Assembly (NCBI GenBank): GCA_038501195.1
Contig: JBBPUQ010000010.1
Location: forward strand, 2,540,001 to 2,604,000
Length of the DNA: 64,000 bases
Reading direction: 5' to 3'
From: Nemania diffusa
Lineage: Eukaryota > Ascomycota > Sordariomycetes > Xylariales > Xylariaceae
Both the position numbers and the translations under genes were made by a program. Within the stretch, counting starts at the first letter, position 1, and every line of letters starts with the position of its first letter. Below, in pieces: positions 34,887-46,505 of the stretch. The notes under the pieces are model-generated. The model ran no database searches. It was not told the origin of the DNA and was given only the letters and a program-made list of their open reading frames with translations.

Positions 34887-35743
34887 GTTGATGATATTGA
34901 ATGATCGATAGTCAGATCTAGTATACCGAGTCCAAGAATAGCAAAGGGCACCCTTAGGTATTTCAAAGAAGCTGAACTCAGGGTGATCGATCTGGCTACG
35001 GGCTTTCCACGATAAATGCTTCTTCCTGGTTGCTTGCGAGAAGGCAACACCTTCTCCGTACCCGACGGTGCGTGATCTAGAAATCTACATGTTTCCCATC
35101 TAAGAGTTGCACTTTCACTATACTAAAAAGTTTCGGCAAGCTGTATCGTCGGGGAACGCATACGGGCGCAGTTCCGATCTAGGATGTACTTAGCTTAGTT
35201 CCACATAAAAGTCCCATGACCAGGTCCCCTCTCACAATATGAATTTATGCTGGGTCAAGAAAAGCATAGATGAATCTATCGTATCCATGCGACCCGGATA
35301 GCGTGGCGGGGCCGCAGAGAAGGCAGCCTTAGTAACCGGAGGAGTCTTTCGGAAGCTCCCCGACTCCCCAAAGCCACATTTTCGTGGGGGTCAATCCCCA
35401 ATGCTGTGCATAGACCTTGGTCCTAGTGTAGTTTAGAACGCATCAGGTAAGACTACGCAATGGGTGCCGTTAGGATACTCAGATTCTAGACTGTTCGTCA
35501 CTGTCGATAAACTGAAGACCGGGGAGCGCTCCGCTGCGTTCAGGGTCTATGGTAGTTCCTGAAGGGGATTACCCAGAATAGCGTAATGCAATAACCTTGC
35601 TGTTCTTAAGAGACCGAAAACTCGCAGACTGATTGCCTTCATTTCGACGAGCATCTCATCATCGCAATCAGTGTATTGCTCTAGTAAATCATTAGAGTCA
35701 ATCAGCCTCGTGTATCCCCTATCTATCTGTCTTGGGCAGCACA
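34887..35743. other. Divergent promoter region
   Basis: Lies between the divergent starts of the broken dehydrogenase and the short-chain dehydrogenase. No gene seen. GC-box-like CTCCCC/CCCCA words (SYGGRG type on the minus strand) occur near 35358-35400. Confidence 0.5.
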
Positions 35744-36788
35744 ATGTCACGAGTAAGTGACTATCCCGCCACTTATGCCCTAAAGAGAGCGCGTTTGAGT
35801 TCTAAATATCTTGTTTCTAGTATTCTCTCAAAGGCAAGACCGCCGTCGTGACTGGAGCGGCACGCGGACTCGGTCTGGTGTTTGCGCAGGGCCTCGCAGA
35901 AGCGGGAGCCAATATTGCCGTCCTAGACATAGGAACACCTGGATCTAATGTTGAAGATCTGGCAAACAAATACAGCGTCCGCGCTTCCTTCTATAGGGTC
36001 GATGTAACCAATCGGACCCAGGTGTACGAGACTATCGAGCAGATTGAGAAGGAGTTCGGGTCTGTTGACATAAAGTTAGTAGCGCTAAGTCCCATGGGCA
36101 TCCCAGACGCCCATTACTTTCCCATATCCCTCAATGATATTGACGCGAACGACTGAATAGTGTCAATGCTGCGGGTATAGCAACAGACGAGTCATTTCTC
36201 ACAACTTCCGACAAAAACTTAAGCGCCACGATGTCGGTAAATGTATTTGCACCCCGGCCACCCGAGAAACGATGCGACTATCTTGCGACTTTGAACTGAC
36301 TGCAGGCGTAGTTTGTAGGGTCTTTCCTCGTAGCTCAAGCATGCGCTCACGCTATGGTGCGCAATCGGGAACGATTTGGGCCGGTAGCTAGTGGCGAAGA
36401 GACATCCAATGGGTCGATTATATTCATCGCCAGCATCCTTTCACATATGAGCACAGCAGTGCAGAATCTTAGTGTTTATTCGGCGTCGAAAGCGGCGGTC
36501 CGAGGTCTCATTAAACCGATGGCTATGGAGCTCGCGCCGTACGGCATCCGTGTGAATTCCATCTCCCCCGGTCCGATGAAGACCGCCATGTACGAGGAGG
36601 CGTCCAAGGTCTCGCCGGCTTTCGCGAACCAAATGGAGAAGGAGACTATGTTCGGCAGAGTGGGGATTCCTGAAGAGCTCAAGGGTGCTGTGCTATTCCT
36701 GTGTAGTCAGATGAGCAGTTGGACTACTGGACAGGATTTGTTGTGCGATGGAGGCGCAAGCTCTTACAAGCATCTTGCAGCTGTATAG
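35744..36788 (+). CDS. Short-chain dehydrogenase/reductase, sugar-alcohol type
   Basis: Classical SDR of 273 residues from four exons: 35744-35752, 35821-36074, 36161-36242, 36312-36788. Exon 1 is only nine bases (Met-Ser-Arg) and was chosen because it gives the only in-frame ATG with a GTAAGT donor. Features: cofactor loop TGAARGLG (14-21), an acidic residue at the end of beta-2 (VLDIG), NAAGIA in place of NNAG, catalytic YSASK (Tyr171, Lys175), and the PG motif SISPGPMKT. The candidate catalytic Ser159 is 12 residues before the Tyr instead of the usual 13, so the active site deserves a look. Closest in style to fungal sorbose reductase, NADP-mannitol dehydrogenase and L-xylulose reductase. 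Its 3' end faces the 3' end of a Zn2Cys6 regulator 250 bp away. Confidence 0.88.
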
Positions 36789-37038
36789 TGAGGTGGTATG
36801 GAGATATGGGGGAGGTTCGACTGTTGTATGCCGAGACATCATGAATATACTAGGTATACCACATGAAACAGGATACGCTGCTCGCGATTCATGTCTAATT
36901 TGAGACACGAATTGTACTGGAAACTAGTCGACAGGTCTGCTAGAAGTATGATACTCAGTATAAGCAGGCCATGTAGGGCTACAGGACGATGTCATCTAAG
37001 TCCAAGGCCCGTATATGCTATTATCATCGTTCTTAATA

Positions 37039-39494
37039 CTAGACCGACGCTACCTCTTGATGCAGCTGAGCGAATAACTCTTGGGCAGGCCCAAATGCTG
37101 AGATGCCCATTAGGAGCATAGACTCTGCTGCAGTAGTAGAAATTCCTGATAGATTCTGTCGAACATTTCGTAGCACTGTTGCACATGTAGGCACAATACT
37201 GCTCCGAGTAGAATGCAGATCCAAAATGGTTTCCACTTTGTTAAGCAGATAGTTCGCATCGATGATTGTTCCGTACACTGGGATTAGGGTAGTCAACTCC
37301 GGGGTCGAGGCCGCGAGGGCAAGTGTCAGCGCAGCACCCCAAAGCCTTTTGAGTACAATATTAGTTGTTTGATAACGAGGCGGAATTGGAGGGAAGGCGA
37401 GACTGAGAAGGAGACAGATAACTTACAGATGAAGCTCGAACCAGCCCTTGAGTTCTGTATGTATGATAGCGGAATTACTTGGGCATGTCTGAAACTCCCT
37501 AACCTCACTTCCGAGGATAAGGAGGGCTGCACACTGTAGACACCGATGACACGCATCCGAGACCCAGAAAGGGAGGTTCGCGAGACCCAATATCGCACCC
37601 TCGTTAGCCCGGAGTGACGCCTCTTGTTGCTCATAAGTCTGGTGGGCAATGTAGTAGACAATTGGGCGGCACATCAAGAATTCTACGACATAGTAGCTCC
37701 TCCGGAGACCTTCCTGAAGTATGTCTTAGTTTTGTAACATGGAAAAAAGGTTCTTAGGATCGTACAAGAAACTTGGGCGAGCGTATTGTTATGGCACCCG
37801 TCAAATCCCGAGGGAAGTGCCATTCGAGCGGTAAACCATCAAACCAGCGGCAAAGATCGGCTTTCAGCGCAGCTATGTGGCCTCCCATTGCAGAAGGTGG
37901 AGAGTAGGCCATTTCAATCGAGTAGAGCTGTGATAACGTTCTGTTCTGGATGCTAGTAATCTCAAAAGCCTTGGATAGAAGGATCCGGCTCTGAGTAGCG
38001 GCTAGCGGCTCAGTAGTAGATGTAGTAGGGAACATGTTATCTCGTTCTTCTGCCATCTTTTCTTCGCATAATATTCGAGCCTAGGCAAAAGAAAAAGACA
38101 CTTCAGCAACCGTAATGTTGAAGTCGGATCAATAAGAGTAATACCTACGTGCGCAAACGCGGCTAGAGAAGGAAGACCATCAACGGTAAGAAGAATATCA
38201 CTTTCGACGATATGATGGACCATTAAGCAATCCTGAAACCTCCGTCTCCACCATAGATTGTCAACTGGTCTATCCTATAAGAGTCAGAGCTGGCTGGGTA
38301 GGCAAGGGGTGGTTAGCAAGGATACGCACCTCTGGCCACACCGACCCAAGCGGTCGCCAGCTGCTTGTATGTATTTTAGAGCAGCATAAGGATATGAATA
38401 AAACATGAGAAGGTGGGCCGCAAGAATCATATAGGGGACGGAGTCATCATCTTCGCTCAGAAACAATACTCCTAGCTTGGAAAGTGCAATGGCAAAGGTT
38501 GCAGCCTCAATCTCTTCTGCTCTACTCTGTCCAGGATTCATAGCCCAAGATCGTTGCGATGCTATTTTTGCTACCAATGTGGTGACAAGCAGAGTTTGGC
38601 ATGAGAGATGGTGTAAGGCGACACTATTCGCGTTGGACCCCTCTATGGGTGCTGGCGTCTGGGTCTGCAGAGGCATTGTGAAAGCTTGAGTATGATCAAG
38701 TAACAGCTGACAAAGAAGAAATTCCAAGCCAGTTGCATCGTCAAGAGCATTTTCGAACCAGGCCTCTACGTGAAGTCTATCAGCTTCGGCAGTGTGAAAG
38801 CTCGCTGGTGGAGGAAATCCGCCCCCTTCAGTATTCTCAACATATCTCAACGGCTCAAAGGACTCCGACGTGGTGTTCATTTTAATCCTTGGCCAGTAAT
38901 GTAACATCTTGTGCGTAGCGGCAGTGTGAAAGACTGGTATTTGGGCATGAGAGCTAAAACCTCAGAAGTCAATATCCACCCAATCCTCGATGGGCATCAT
39001 TAAGGACTCAATCTAAGGCAACTGACGGGTTTTTGTCTATTGCATCGCCATCCGAGCCAGTCCGTGAGCCTGTGCTTGATTGGCTGAGACGACCCGTGAG
39101 AATATTTGGGATAGGCAACTGCAAATCACCACCGAAGCCGTCAGATCTAGCTGTTTGCAATTGAGCCTCGAGATAATCAAGGCGGTCGAGTACAGCCTGG
39201 TCAATGCTGCAGAGTGTCAATACCTCGCTAGCAGAAAGGAAAGCCATGCAACGCACCCGTGACTCGTCTCGGCCGGCATCCTATAAATGCATTCCCTCTC
39301 CGTCGTGCGGCAGTATGAACACTATAATGTCGCCATGTCAGTATGGTGCCCCGCCCGATACCTACCAGAAAAGGGGGCTTATGTAGACTAACTGCAGGTC
39401 GTGCTCCATCGCAACGAGACTTTCTTTTCCTACACGCCTCACAAGCCGCATCCACCTTAGTTCTCTTTCGAGGGTGAGCAGTTTCAGAAGCCAT
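37039..39494 (-). CDS. Zn2Cys6 transcription factor with possible frameshift
   Basis: Nuclear regulator of about 668 residues from eight exons: 39494-39393, 39321-39257, 39206-39027, 38953-38330, 38274-38149, 38080-37766, 37713-37427, 37345-37039. The zinc cluster is split across exons 1-2 and rebuilds as CEACRKRKSRC followed by CSYCRTTEREC with correct spacing. A coiled-coil linker (AVLDRLDYLEAQLQ) and a fungal-specific middle homology domain follow (YIQAAGDRLG, DRPVDNLWWRRRFQDC, VESDILLTVDGLPSL). The total is one base short of a multiple of three: in exon 4 the frame shifts between GDRLG and the expected SVWPE near 38350, unless a weak donor (GTATCC at 38325) replaces the strong GTGCGT at 38329. 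It may be a young pseudogene, an alternatively spliced gene or a base-call error. Neighbours suggest control of the adjacent SDR and sugar genes. Confidence 0.8.
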
Positions 39495-40881
39495 GATGTT
39501 GTTTGATTTGATAGAAGTAAGCTTTCCCTGAACTCTGTACTGGCAGGCAAAGAGCTAACCTGGTGAGTTTAGTGGCTGAAGCATCGTCCGGTTCATTCTA
39601 CCAAGTTGTAGAACTGTAGACAGCTGGTAGGCTATAGCATGACTCGAACGCGTACCTTAGCGTGCCAAGGGGGGGTTGGGATGCTGGTAACGATTATAAC
39701 AAGGGTTGTTATCGGATATAAGGATATAGGAATAAGCACGAAAAAGGAAGCACTTTTAACCCCTGAGCTAGGTATCTTGTAAGACATATAGACAGGCACA
39801 CAGACGAGTAGATGTAGCAGCAATCTTAATCAAAATCTTACCCTATCAGCATATCCTTCGCTTTTGTTATGTCTTGACCCCTGATCGAACCCCAGGCAGC
39901 AGCCCAAGGCGCTCATCGTGTAGTTGCTCCCCATTCGAGGCGCCCAGCCCTGGAGCCCTGAGAGAGGCGCGTAAGGGAACATCTTGCCTGCGAAAAAGTT
40001 CAACGGTATCGTGTACAGGTAGTACACAATTTCTACGTACTCTATATATACCGTTAATACAGGAGGAGGATTAACGGCGTCGCTTTTCCTCCGCAGAGAG
40101 TGGTGTGTGTTCTGGTATACGAGCCATAGTCTGACAAGAGGACCTAGATCAGGACGAAAGCGCCAGCTAGGTCGTCAATTCCAAGACCTGTACCATCATC
40201 GAGACTGGGAGTGAGAATCACATGGTCACTGTTAGATTTGGTCCGCACACCACGAGTTCTGAATCCTGTCTCGAGCGAGCTGATAGAACATCTGGCTGAG
40301 TTGCTCCGATGTTTCCGATCTACCTATGGAAACGATTCAAACCTTTGCCGTGCCATTGGTGGCCTCTAGCTTTCTGCTCGACGACTACCCGCCGGGGATG
40401 CATCGTATGTGAGCACAGTAATGCGCAGCAAGAAAGCTAATTTAAAACAGTCTTTGACCCCAACGACGTTCTCGGTTCGCTATAGCAAGGTTGCTATGCA
40501 GTGCCCCGGGACTACTTACGGTTTACGGAAAGTTGCGAGGACTGTTTAGCTATCGGCCCTTGTCGAGCTTGTTGGGAAATAAATCGTAGCGCAGTTCAAC
40601 CAACTACCGGAATCAGGATCGCCTGCCGCCGCCCACCGCGAGCCTTCTCGCTAATGCTAAGATAAATTTGCTGACATTCACGTACAGCACCCCATGTTAG
40701 TCCATCTGCCGCTGGAGAATGATACCGAGTTTCTTAAGAAGTCAGAATGCCCTCGCTCCCTTAGAACACTCTAATAGCTGCGCAACAATAAGGCTTTACC
40801 ATGCATTCATGACGTCTATTGGCAAAGGGGGACAGAGTATTATTAGCATTTGAATCTCTGTTAGTGCTACTACCATCACTG
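39495..40881. other. Intergenic upstream of the regulator
   Basis: No gene recognised. Includes hairpin repeat copy 2 at 40042-40094. Short GC-rich frames around 39830-40074 show no family features. Confidence 0.55.
40042..40094. repeat. Hairpin repeat, copy 2
   Basis: TATATA, then 8-bp arms CCGTTAAT (40051-40058) and ATTAACGG (40070-40077), then GGCGTCG and TTTTCCTCCG. Same architecture and flanks as 905-957, with a different loop. The TAACGG/CCGTTA core also fits a Myb half-site. Confidence 0.65.
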
Positions 40882-42885
40882 TCACTCCCAGTCCACGAGT
40901 TGAGGCGGTGGCATGCGGCCTTCCGAAAACGTTGCTTCCCAGGCTGACATCACTTCAAAGATCTTCCCTTCCTGGCCATTCAATGCCATGATCTCCATCC
41001 CGAATGGGCGACCATTGTACGTAGAGAATCCCAAAGGAACGCTAGCAATTGGGTAGCCGGCGTTGGCAGCAATTGTGGGCATTAAAGATTCGCCTGATGC
41101 CATGATTACGTCTGCATCAGCCTCTTGGAGACATTTCTTTACTGCATCTCGAGTGCTCTCCCGAAGATGCTTCAGCCCCTTGTCGTACTCCGAATCCGTC
41201 ATGGTATCCGTCAACCCATTCTCTAGGATTTGCTGGCTCGGTTGGTCTTTCATTATTTGCTTAGCGCTTGATCCCGTGCAGGGGAGAGGGAGGGGCAGAA
41301 GAAATCACCTGGTGGCAGCTCTTCAGCAGCATGCTGCTTATTGAATTCCACCACATCCTCTAGGGTTCTCATGGCCGGTTCGTTAAAAATGGCCAGGAAT
41401 CGCTTTATAACCCAAGAGAGCTGGTGTCCTGAAATGTTCCATATGTGAGTATGGGCCAATGGTGCTTCGAATCTACTTACTTCCAATTTGGCCTTGCGTG
41501 ACGGTGTTATAAGTCTTTGTGATATCTTGAATAGACATCAACTGAGCATCGAAGGTGACTTTAGCACCTAAGCTTTCCGCTTTCTTCAGCGCTTCGTCCA
41601 TCGCCATTTTCTATGCTACTTTAGAAAACGTCTCTCGGCTAGGAGTTTCCCTTCCACTTACGTGCTGCTCGTCGAAAACGGGCGTTTTCTCACAGACGGA
41701 GTCTGGGAATTGCCAGTCATCGTAGTTAAGATACGCAATTTTGATATCACGCCATGATTTCTTGAGATACTTGTGAAAATCTCTCCCAGGAAGCAGTATG
41801 TCCATGACATCAGCGCAGTCCTCGACTGACTTCGCTAGCGGGCCTGCGCTGTCAAACGCTGCCCCGCCAGATTGGGTTCCAACCATGTTGACATCTCCGA
41901 CAGTTCCTTTTATGCTATACAGTGCTGCGCGGACTCCCGGTTGAACAATTGACCCGTCTGCCTCAGTTCCAATGCTTAATGGGGCAAAGCCGGCTGCTGT
42001 CGCCACTGCTGAGCCTGAAGAAGACCCAGCCGGAGTCTTAGGGGTCACTTTTTAGCCCATATGGATTTTGAGGAAGACAGAAAATACATACACTGTGTCC
42101 CATCCACCTATCGTTGGGATCAATTCCGCCTTCGGCGTATGGTGACAAGGTCTGAGGATAATCAGCAGATAATCCTTTATAAATAGGGGCTACTTACTTG
42201 TCCACCCACTGCAGACCATCCGCTAGTCACATTGATTCCCTTTAAGTTCCCCCATTCCTATTCCAAGTTATTAAAGCCATACATATTACACCCAGACGCT
42301 AGTGGCTCACAGAAAGATTGGACTTCCCAATGATGATACAGCCTGCCTTTCTTAAAAGAACTGTTATCGCGGCGTCCGATGATGCTTTCAAGCCTTTGAG
42401 GGCAAGCGAGCCTGCAGTCGTGCCCATTCCCAAAGAGCCAGTGCATATAAGATCCTACCTTGGTATTAATTCATGATGTCAAGACGGAACGCGCGGAAGA
42501 AGGGATATACTTTGAGAATGATGGGTATTCCGTGCAGCTTGGACCTGGGTCCGGAGTGTGCTCTCTCCATGTCCAATGCCTCAGCCTCTTTCAGCACGGA
42601 GCTGACTGGCGCAGTCGCGATCATAGCATTGAGCTGCATACCATCATGGTTGTGCTTCGTAATTTGCTCAAGATATAATTTGACGAGATCAACGCTCGTT
42701 GTCTCTTTGTTCTCCAACAGTCGGCGCACATCGCCTGCTGTTGCGGCGAGGATGTTTAAATCACCCTTCGCTAACATGTCGACATGAAGTATGGATATTC
42801 GGCTGGCAATGAGGTCTCGGAGTGTCACGGATGACCAGTACAAAAAGGCACAGGAGATCATCAGCTGGAGTGGCCTGGTTTTCAT
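40882..42885 (-). CDS. Amidase (amidase-signature family)
   Basis: Amidase-signature hydrolase (PF01425) of 542 residues from eight exons: 42885-42511, 42454-42311, 42257-42198, 42151-42092, 42036-41662, 41610-41481, 41428-41309, 41246-40882; every phase agrees. The Ser-cisSer-Lys triad can be placed: Lys in LHGIPIILK, then GKSNLSEWGNLKG and GWSAVGGQTLSPYAEG, and the Ser-rich loop TPAGSSSGSAVATAAGFAPL followed by GTEADGSIVQP. The C-terminal domain ends with YPIASVPLGFSTYNGRPFG and a typical AWEATFSEGRMPPP. Exons 3 and 4 are 60 bases each. The start at 42885 gives MKTRPLQLMISCAFLYW, a possible signal or anchor; ATG codons at 42981 (longer) or near 42777 (cytosolic form) are alternatives. Family enzymes split acyl amides such as acetamide or fatty-acid amides; the substrate is unknown. 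Confidence 0.9.
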
Positions 42886-45034
42886 GGTGTGTTGCGATAC
42901 AGGGTTGGGAATATGGTTAGAATCGAACCCCTCAGTGGAGAGACGATAGGTCACTTCTAGCTTCGCATCATCTGAAAACAAAATATAAGTGGAATTTGAT
43001 CTCGAGGGCCTATAAGCAGTCGCCAGACAGACGTGTCAGAAATAAATCCGTCGCAGATGTGCTTAACTAAGTCTAATCAACAATTTCCCCTTGCCCCTTG
43101 ATGCTTGTTCACCCGCACTGCCACGATAATACCGAGATGCTGGGAGGCATCTACGGCAAACTACTGAAGAATTATTAAGGCTATTATGAGGTTTGAAGAA
43201 GCTAGTCGTTTAAATGATCGTATTTATTTCCCCTTCCTTTCAAGCAAGGGTATAGCTCAAAACTGGAAGGCTATTCGGTTGTTAGAACCGAAAGCCCTTA
43301 TGTATTCTCTGACAAGAGGTAGGCATCATCAACATCCTCAAGTACGCGTACATAGCTACCACAATATACCTATGGCCTTATCTCTTCTATCGGCCTCGTC
43401 GTTGTGCTTCGTGCCGGCAATCCCTGCAAAGTAGAGGCCTTCCCCTTCCGCGCTCCACTATTTTGATCGGGCATACACCTTCAGGAGATCCAGCTATGAG
43501 GGCACTATTACACTGGGTAATATTAATCGTTGGATCTCTGAGATGTCTATGACATGATCTGCAACTGTATTCCGTCACTACCTTGAGACACATGGTAGGC
43601 TAGACGAATGGAACGAGAGCGGAGGAAATTGTCGTGAAGAATGAAGTATTATGATAGGTAGCCGTATTAGAAAGGGCGAGGACAATTTGATTGAGGTGGA
43701 AAATAGTCGTGACTAGAAACGGGATAAGAGAAGGAAATATATACAGGAGAACAAGGAGGTTTTGGATTACCCAGCGCTACGTCTACATTTGTGTGTTGAC
43801 AAGTCAGCTGATAAGTGCAAATATCGCAAGTCTAGGACTACAAGAGGTTGCAGCATGACGACGCTTGTGTATATACAAATTGTATTAGAATTATGACTGA
43901 TGGGCCGTATTAGTCGGTTATGCCTGTACCTCGCGGGGTCAGATTTAAACACTTGCTTGGCAGTGGAATATATGCTCATGTGAGAAGCTTTTGTGTAGGA
44001 CAAGGGATAGAAATATGTCCATCGGGTGGCTCCACGGACGGGCTAGTCCGAGGCTCTTCGTTATTTTTAGGAGATTGGTCACATCCATAAAGAATATATT
44101 ACCTTGTGAATTCTCTTTTGCAGCCACTCTCTCATATCTACACTTTGAGAAGCTTTCCTTGATGTTGTTCTAATAGCCATCTGTGACTAGCAGCTAATTA
44201 GACTTCTATCACTTACCCTATCACTAAACCCTTTGCTATCTAAGGTAAGGTCAAACCACACCTACCATAACTATCATACTATAGAGATCTTAGCTGTTCC
44301 TGCAATTCTTCTAACTGTGCCTCAAATGATGTGACGAAGCCTATCCCTTTCATACGAAGAAGGCTTACGATAGCTGCATTTTGCTCGGAAAGTGCCGGTG
44401 TATAGGTGATCCCTTCTCCCTCTCAAGTACCGCCGTTCACGTTGAACGCATAGTCAACATCTGACATTGAAACAAATCAGTAGGTGCGAGTTTAGGCTCT
44501 TGGCTTCTACACACACGACGCACATCGCCCTATTAAGATCATTCTTGAAACAACAGCCTGTACATATTGGAGCTATACAGATACCTACTTCCCCCTTGTC
44601 ACCCAATGCACACGTCCACCCCCTATTAAAGCTGTGAGCTTTAGATCACAACATTTGATTACGTAGATGATAGACCATTATTGTATTCCTTTTCTCTACC
44701 CCCTCGCATGTCACGTTTACCTCACGTCAAAGAGGATTAATGTAAATACATTGATACACACTATGAATCTATAGATACACAAGCATGGAAATCGTTGACA
44801 ACAGGTCATAGAGCGACTAGGGGAATTTTACTCGAGGGAGAGGTGGTCAAGCAATTGTGAGGTATGCATTATACTTAAGTGTAGTATCATTCAGCATAGC
44901 TTCTTGCTTAACGGCTCTAAATAGCTATGAATATTGGGATAGTGCGAGCGACAGAGACACAAGGGGATAGGTTGATTAGCTACCTGTGTGTAACGCATGT
45001 GTGAAGTGTGCGTTGTGAGTAAAGTGTGTGTTAA
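42886..45034. other. Intergenic, one possible small gene
   Basis: AT-rich with many stops. The only candidate is the Cys-containing frame at 43387-43593 listed separately. Confidence 0.5.
43387..43593 (-). CDS. Small Cys-rich protein (tentative)
   Basis: 68-residue frame starting MCLKVVTEYSCRSCHRHL, with Cys at 2, 11, 14, about 27, 41, 55 and 58 and a His after the second pair. Fungal genomes carry many short proteins starting MCxx..Y.C(G/S).H with paired cysteines near both ends, probably zinc-binding. No intron is needed and no neighbouring exon was found. Function unknown; expression evidence would decide whether it is real. Confidence 0.35.
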   Translation of the reverse strand: MCLKVVTEYSCRSCHRHLRDPTINITQCNSALIAGSPEGVCPIKIVERGRGRPLLCRDCRHEAQRRGR

Positions 45035-45483
45035 TTACCAGTCCTTGTAGTCGGGCGACTGTGTGCGGTACTCGGCCCAGCGATCTTCGGTGTCGAGATC
45101 GTGATCGATGACCTCTGGGGTAATGTCGGAGATAGGATTGCCGAATTTGTCCTAAAACTCCTCTATGCGTTGAAGGTAGGTTGCTTTGGTAAGCTTAAAG
45201 TCACGCTCGTCCTTCTATTAAGCGTCAAAAAACGCGTCATTAAAAACGAAGGGCACGTGTAAAGTCTTTTCAGGGTAAGCCATGCTTGCCAATAGAGCTT
45301 AATAAGATGGAAAACTTGTTCCGGAAGAGAAAGTCGATGACCATAAAACTCAAGATCGCAATCCCAGACTTGACCGTCGAAGTCGAAAGTAGCTGTCGTA
45401 GCGGCTATTTAGTGGTAATTAATCATAATGAGCTTGGTCTGGGGCCGCGGGAGGATAACGAGGTCCCAATGGCCAAGGTAAGT
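45035..45483 (-). pseudogene. Decayed small gene with RIP-like stops
   Basis: From 45283 the minus strand reads MAYPEKTLHVPFVFNDAFFD, then two adjacent stops (TAA TAG), resumes with KDERDFKLTKATYLQRIEEF, meets a further TAG, and resumes with DKFGNPISDITPEVIDHD to a TAA at 45035. All three internal stops are one C-to-T step, in a CpA context, from CAA or CAG (Gln). Upstream (about 45310-45440) another frame reads VWDCDLEFYGHRLSLPEQVF, evidently more of the same gene, out of frame. The family was not recognised. The coding-like, acidic composition between stops argues for a once-functional gene hit by mild RIP or ordinary decay. Confidence 0.5.
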
Positions 45484-46505
45484 CAGACCTAGTTTGACGT
45501 TTTCCTATATATTTAGCTAGCCTAAAAGCGTTCAGTTGTGCCAGCCCTTAGGGGTCAGCAACGCCATGAATAAACGATTGCTTTTCCCGAATACTTGTTT
45601 TTCTCTCCTCAAATCTCTAGAAGTGATTAAGATGGCCGTAGCCAGTCCTCCAGAGTGTGGTGTGTGTGTTTTACACGTTCCGTTTCAATATACTTCACAC
45701 CCCATACCCAACCCCCCTTATGATAGGGAATGCTCATAGTTTCCTGTGTTTGAGATCGCTACTGATGTAGAGCGATACAAAGAGAACCTGGATCCCCTCC
45801 TGCCATGAGCACACATGCCACGAGCTGTTTAACACCACACGCTCTGTGATATAAGCAAATACAGGAGCACGTTTGGTGTGACGTTGCCTCCGCGCCCCTT
45901 ATCGAGCTACCGGCACCTTGGCGGCTTGGGGCTATAATGCTCACTGTTACACTGGCCCTCATGCTCACCTAACATTAATGTAATAAGCTTATTTATAAAG
46001 AGGTTGATCAGACCAGTAAGTTCTTCTGGGAAATCTCTAGTTATACATTGCGGGAACCTGTGTTGACTAACAAGGTTCTCGGAGGCTCATTGGTACTTGA
46101 TGGATATCTAACTAACGCGACCGCTGGGCCCTAAAATTTCGACAAGAATATTAAGTGTCTTTGATTATCAAGCTGAAGAGGTTTGGCATCACAAAGAATA
46201 ACATTCAAGTTCTTCCCGAGGCTAGCAGGTGTCGTGAGTTGTGACTGGGATAGCATGTTTAATGTTGTTTTAGGTTCATTATCAGCCCTTCTAAATGAAC
46301 ATGACTCCCTACTCAAGGGGTTCCTCATCTAGCTAGACACGATTCCATGCTCCCGCGATCGGATAAAACTCTAGAATTGCGGCGGATGGCGCCCATGCAT
46401 ATAACACAGTAGTCTAATCGACTGTAGAAAAGGGGACAATCGTTCTTGTCTAAAACGCCTGCTCTGCTGCTGAACCAAACACCAAAAAAGCAGAGTTTTA
46501 AACGC
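45484..46505. other. Intergenic, no gene seen
   Basis: Short frames only. It separates the decayed gene from the 3' end of VPS54. Confidence 0.55.

Noticed and set aside
39630..39700. Possible tRNA 3' half containing GTTCGAGT on the minus strand
   Set aside because: Only three of five T-stem positions pair and no 5' acceptor complement lies at the right distance.
1595..43000. A single secondary-metabolite cluster including P450, exporter and amidase
   Set aside because: No core synthase (PKS, NRPS, terpene cyclase) is present and the genes are far apart.
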